A stretch of 10,220 bases of DNA from VRUE01 sp044867645 (lineage in GTDB: Bacteria > Actinomycetota > Thermoleophilia > Solirubrobacterales > 70-9), in assembly GCA_044867645.1 (NCBI GenBank), contig JBIOVI010000056.1, positions 1-10,220 on the forward strand. Reading direction: 5' to 3'. The stretch's first letter is position 1. Every line of letters begins with the position of its first letter. This document shows positions 7,580 through 10,220 of this stretch, piece by piece. The translations under genes and the position numbers were made by a program. The notes beneath the pieces were generated by a model. The model had not been told where the DNA came from. It saw only the letters and a list, made by a program, of their open reading frames with translations, and did not search any database.

Positions 7580-8710
7580 TGTCGCGCCATGGCCCGAGCG
7601 GCCGAGAACGGCGCCGAGTCGAAACGAGAGCGCCTCTAAGGCCAACTCCTCGGAGACGTTGAGGTCGAGGCGGCGGCGGGTGTCCTGGACCAGCTCGGCG
7701 GCGCGGCGGGCGTCGCCGGGATCGAGCCCCGCCGCCCGGGACTCGAGCTGGCCGAGGCGGTCACGGTTGTAGGCGAGGTCTGCCGCGCCCGAGACGGTCG
7801 CGGTGAGGTCTCGAAACCAGGACGCGGTCAAAGCCAGGCCGAGGTCGAGCAACTCGGTGCGACGGCGGCGGCCGGCGCGCTTCGCCTCGTCGGCTATCTC
7901 GCGGGCGGAACGTTTGACCCCGACGGCTTTCTCTTCCTCCAGCGCCTCCCGGGTCGCGACCTCGACCTCTTCGCCGGCCTGCTCGGCGCTCTTCAGCATC
8001 GCCTGCCAGAACAAGGTGGCCTCGCCCTCACCGAGCGTCGCCGCGGCAAGCCCCTCGGCCTCGGTGCGCAGCTTCCGACCGGGCTCGCTCAGCAGCAGCT
8101 TGGCCAGCTCGAGGTCGCCTGCGGCAAGGCGCGCGGCGGCGGCGATCTCATCCGCATCTCTTCCGCTCGCCGTGCCTTCGCTAAGGGCGGCTTCGACCGC
8201 CTCGACCGGGAGCGGGGCGAAGTCGACTGGCTGGCAGCGCGAGACGATCGTCTCCAGCAACCCGGCCGGCTCGGAGGTGAGCAGGATCACGTGCACGAAC
8301 GCGGGTGGCTCCTCGAGCGTCTTCAGCAGGGCGTTCTGGCTCTCGTCACGCATCGCCTCGGCCGCCTCGAGGACAAAGACGCGCTTGCCCCCTTCGAAGG
8401 GCCTGTAGGCGGCAGCGCGAATCACCCGCTCGCGCACCTCCTCGACCAGGTGCTGGGCCCCCTTCGGCGCCAGCCAGACCAGGTCGGGATGGGGCGAGGG
8501 ATCGAGCAGCGCCCGCCGGCGCGCGTCGTCGGCGTCGTCGGCCGCCCCAGCAAGGATCTCAGCGGCAAACGCCCGCGCCACGGCCCGCTTGCCGGCACCC
8601 CGAGGCCCACGGAACAGATAGGCATGCGACGGACCCGCCGCCAGCGCCGCATTCAGCGCAACCTGAGCTCGGGGCTGGTGGGCCATGCGTTCCTCGAGAA
8701 CGATCGTCAT
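7568..8710 (-). CDS. holB: DNA polymerase III delta' subunit
   Basis: This 380-residue AAA+ clamp-loader subunit helps load the sliding clamp during replication. Conserved marks are HAYLFRGPRGAGKRAVA (P-loop 35-42, K41 present but the usual S/T is R42), the PHPDLVWL segment (74-80), a degenerate Walker B (RVFVLEAAEAM, 110-120), NALLKTLEEPP (126-136), and the SRC arginine-finger motif (157-159). The four zinc-binding cysteines found between P-loop and PHPD in E. coli delta' are absent and replaced by an Asp/Arg/Ala-rich stretch (about 55-69). The C-terminal half is helical, as in the family collar domain. The ATG at 8710 has AGGA 4 nt upstream; M9 at 8686 is a possible alternative start. It lies 32 bp after tmk in the same operon. 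HolB fits better than DnaX because of its length, the degenerate Walker B and the tmk neighbour. Confidence 0.9.
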   Translation of the reverse strand: MTIVLEERMAHQPRAQVALNAALAAGPSHAYLFRGPRGAGKRAVARAFAAEILAGAADDADDARRRALLDPSPHPDLVWLAPKGAQHLVEEVRERVIRAAAYRPFEGGKRVFVLEAAEAMRDESQNALLKTLEEPPAFVHVILLTSEPAGLLETIVSRCQPVDFAPLPVEAVEAALSEGTASGRDADEIAAAARLAAGDLELAKLLLSEPGRKLRTEAEGLAAATLGEGEATLFWQAMLKSAEQAGEEVEVATREALEEEKAVGVKRSAREIADEAKRAGRRRRTELLDLGLALTASWFRDLTATVSGAADLAYNRDRLGQLESRAAGLDPGDARRAAELVQDTRRRLDLNVSEELALEALSFRLGAVLGRSGHGATVST

Positions 8711-8742
8711 TTCGTCCTGAGCCTAAACACCTCTCCCGCGGG

Positions 8743-9342
8743 TCAGGTGCTTCGTCCCTGTCGAACTTCGACCGCCCGCATCACCCGCGCATGGACCTCC
8801 TCGACCGTCCCTTCGGCGTCGATCACGACTACCCGGTCAGAGGCGATCTGGGCGATCTCCTCGTAGGCTTCGGCGACGGCGCGCTGCAGCTCGAGCCCTT
8901 CCGCCTCGAAGCGGTCCTCGCCGCCAGCGCGCCCCAGGCCGACCTCGGGATCGATGCGCAGCAGCAACGTCAGGTCGGGCCAGAGGCCATCGGTCGCGGC
9001 GTCGGTCAGTGAGATCACCTCGCCGACGCCGAGACCGCGGGCGGCCCCCTGGTAAGCGACGCTGGAGTCGGCGAAGCGGTCGGAGACGATGTTGCGGCCC
9101 TCGGCCAACGCCGGACGGATCACCTGCGCGGTCAGCTCGGCCCGCGCCGCCAGGAAGAGCAGAAGCTCGGCGAGTGGGTCCAGCTCCAGCGCCGGATCGG
9201 CGAGCAGCTCTCGGATCCGCTCCCCCGCCGCGGTCCCCCCCGGCTCACGGATCTGCAGCGTCTCGTGCCCGAGCTCGGCGGCGAGCAGGCCCGCCTGGGT
9301 GCTCTTGCCCGACCCGTCGATCCCCTCGAGCGAGACGAACAA
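8743..9342 (-). CDS. tmk: Thymidylate kinase
   Basis: This 199-residue enzyme phosphorylates dTMP to dTDP with ATP for dTTP synthesis. Seen are the P-loop EGIDGSGKST (6-15), the dTMP-site REPGGT (32-37), FLAARAELTAQVIRPAL (63-79), the DRF motif (88-90), and YQGAARGLG (97-105). A short LID region around GRAGGEDRFEAEG follows. The length is normal. The start must be TTG 9342: the frame is closed by the topA stop only five codons upstream, and neither ATG nor GTG lies between. GAGG from the topA stop region is about 9 nt before it. With a 12-bp gap to topA and 32 bp to holB, all three are probably co-transcribed and translationally linked. Confidence 0.95.
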   Translation of the reverse strand: MFVSLEGIDGSGKSTQAGLLAAELGHETLQIREPGGTAAGERIRELLADPALELDPLAELLLFLAARAELTAQVIRPALAEGRNIVSDRFADSSVAYQGAARGLGVGEVISLTDAATDGLWPDLTLLLRIDPEVGLGRAGGEDRFEAEGLELQRAVAEAYEEIAQIASDRVVVIDAEGTVEEVHARVMRAVEVRQGRST

Positions 9343-9354
9343 CGCCGGGCAGCC

Positions 9355-10220
9355 TCAGCCTTTGGCCGCGGCTTTGGCGCGTTTGCGGCCGCGGGTGGCG
9401 GTATCGGCTTTGCTGGCTTTTTTACGTTTGGCCGGCGCCTTGCCGTCCTCGGAGCCGTTCGGCGGCGGCTTCTCTTCCATCGCCTTTTTCGCCGCTTTCG
9501 CCGCTTCGCGCTCGGCGCGGCGTTTCTTCATCTCCTGCATCGACTCGCAATCGTCGTTGAGGCAGAGATTCCAGGGCCGACCGCGGAAGGGGACGACTTT
9601 GAGTCGCGGCGTCTGCTCGCAAACCGAGCAGCGGTCTTCGAGCTTGAAGACGTCGCCGCGCTGGGGCAGCGGGAAGGTCTGGTCGCAGGACTCGGGGTCG
9701 TCGAGGACCCAACCGCTGCAGCCGACGAATCGTTTGCCCGATTTTTTCGCCCGGATGATCCGCAGCATGTGGGGCGAGCCGTCCTCCTTCTTGCGACCGG
9801 CTTCCTCGCAGACCTTGCAGGGGCCGAGGATGCGGTCCTCGTCCATCCCTTTCCAGATCACTTTGGCCAGGTCCTCGCGGCTCTCGTCGATTTCCGACCA
9901 GGTCTTGTGGAGGAGGTCGCGGCTCTCGCCGACGACGGCGCCCTTGGTCATCTCGCCGGCGGCGATCCGGTCCATCTCCGCCTCGAGCAGGGCGGTCATC
10001 TCCGGCGTCGCCATCGCCGGCACGTAGCTCTTGAACGCCTCGTATAGGGCGATCCCGGTCTCCGAGGGGACCGGTGGGTTGCTGTAGACGTAACCGCGGT
10101 CGAAGAGCTTCTGGATGATGTCGGCGCGGGTAGCTTTGGTGCCGAGGCCGCGCTCCTCCATCATCTCGATCAGTTTGGCCTGCGAGATCCGCGAGGGCGG
10201 CTGGGTCTCCTTGTCGACGA
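9355..10220 (-). CDS. topA: DNA topoisomerase I (type IA), C-terminal part
   Basis: The 5' end lies beyond the window; 287 codons are present. The enzyme relaxes negative supercoils by transient single-strand breakage. The fragment begins with the type IA signature KETQPPSRISQAKLIEMM followed by GLGTKATRADIIQKLFDRGYV. The active-site tyrosine is outside. Two zinc-ribbon-like modules follow, at fragment residues C134/C137...C167/C178 (with GKRFVGCSGW and QTFPLPQRG) and C197/C200...C219/C224 (with PWNLCLNDDC). The last 65 residues or so are Lys/Ala-rich, as in actinobacterial TopA tails. The wording of the signature and zinc modules recalls archaeal-type topoisomerase I more than the classical E. 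coli form. It is the first gene of the topA-tmk-holB run. Confidence 0.92.
   Translation of the reverse strand, partial: VDKETQPPSRISQAKLIEMMEERGLGTKATRADIIQKLFDRGYVYSNPPVPSETGIALYEAFKSYVPAMATPEMTALLEAEMDRIAAGEMTKGAVVGESRDLLHKTWSEIDESREDLAKVIWKGMDEDRILGPCKVCEEAGRKKEDGSPHMLRIIRAKKSGKRFVGCSGWVLDDPESCDQTFPLPQRGDVFKLEDRCSVCEQTPRLKVVPFRGRPWNLCLNDDCESMQEMKKRRAEREAAKAAKKAMEEKPPPNGSEDGKAPAKRKKASKADTATRGRKRAKAAAKG

Noticed and set aside
7135..8720. 12-bp direct repeat ATTTCGTCCTGA at 7135-7146 and 8709-8720
   Set aside because: Several repeated 12-mers are expected by chance in a 10-kb window on two strands. The copies lie in unrelated contexts (inside a small gene and at the holB start), so no element is implied.

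Overview
The window is GC-rich (roughly 65-70 %) bacterial chromosome with dense, short-gapped gene packing. The best guess is an actinobacterium of the class Thermoleophilia (Solirubrobacterales-like). The main pointers are a large secreted beta-propeller/Fn3 protein carrying a 'CP-x2-Q/E-x-R-TG...LPDCRAYE' segment that I recall as typical of that lineage, and a topA-tmk-holB gene order of actinobacterial type. The assignment rests on recognition, not on a search.

Layout. (1) Bases 1-3501, minus strand: one very long secreted-protein gene whose 3' end lies beyond base 1. All plus-strand and short minus-strand frames in this stretch are shadows of it. (2) Bases 3502-3765: a regulatory stretch with a good sigma-70-type promoter for that gene, a 20-bp dyad at the predicted transcription start, further leader hairpins, and a hairpin that could end the next operon. 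(3) Bases 3766-5765, minus strand: a two-component operon, histidine kinase then OmpR/PhoB-type response regulator, overlapping by ATGA. (4) Bases 5766-5884: a divergent intergenic region. (5) Bases 5885-7104, plus strand: a GT2 glycosyltransferase and a DUF2304-like membrane protein overlapping by GTGA. (6) Bases 7110-7531, minus strand: two tiny membrane-protein genes of clearly lower GC (about 55 %), bracketed by a perfect 12-bp inverted repeat at 7118-7129 and 7568-7579. (7) Bases 7568-10220, minus strand: holB (DNA polymerase III delta'), tmk (thymidylate kinase) and the 3' part of topA (type IA topoisomerase), transcribed in the order topA, tmk, holB.

How it fits together. The topA-tmk-holB block is replication housekeeping: supercoil relaxation, dTTP supply and clamp loading. 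The two small membrane genes follow holB on the same strand and could be read from the same transcript, although their composition suggests later arrival. The GT2/DUF2304 pair probably transfers sugar on a polyprenyl-phosphate carrier at the membrane. The kinase/regulator pair is divergent from it, so the shared 119-bp gap could coordinate the two units. The secreted protein has its own promoter and is probably cell-surface or extracellular.

The most noteworthy items are the promoter with its overlapping dyad/5'-terminal hairpin, the low-GC two-gene island with matched ends, the archaeal-looking C-terminus of the topoisomerase, and the uncharacterised giant secreted propeller protein. No CRISPR array, rRNA, tRNA, transposase or recognisable defence system was seen.
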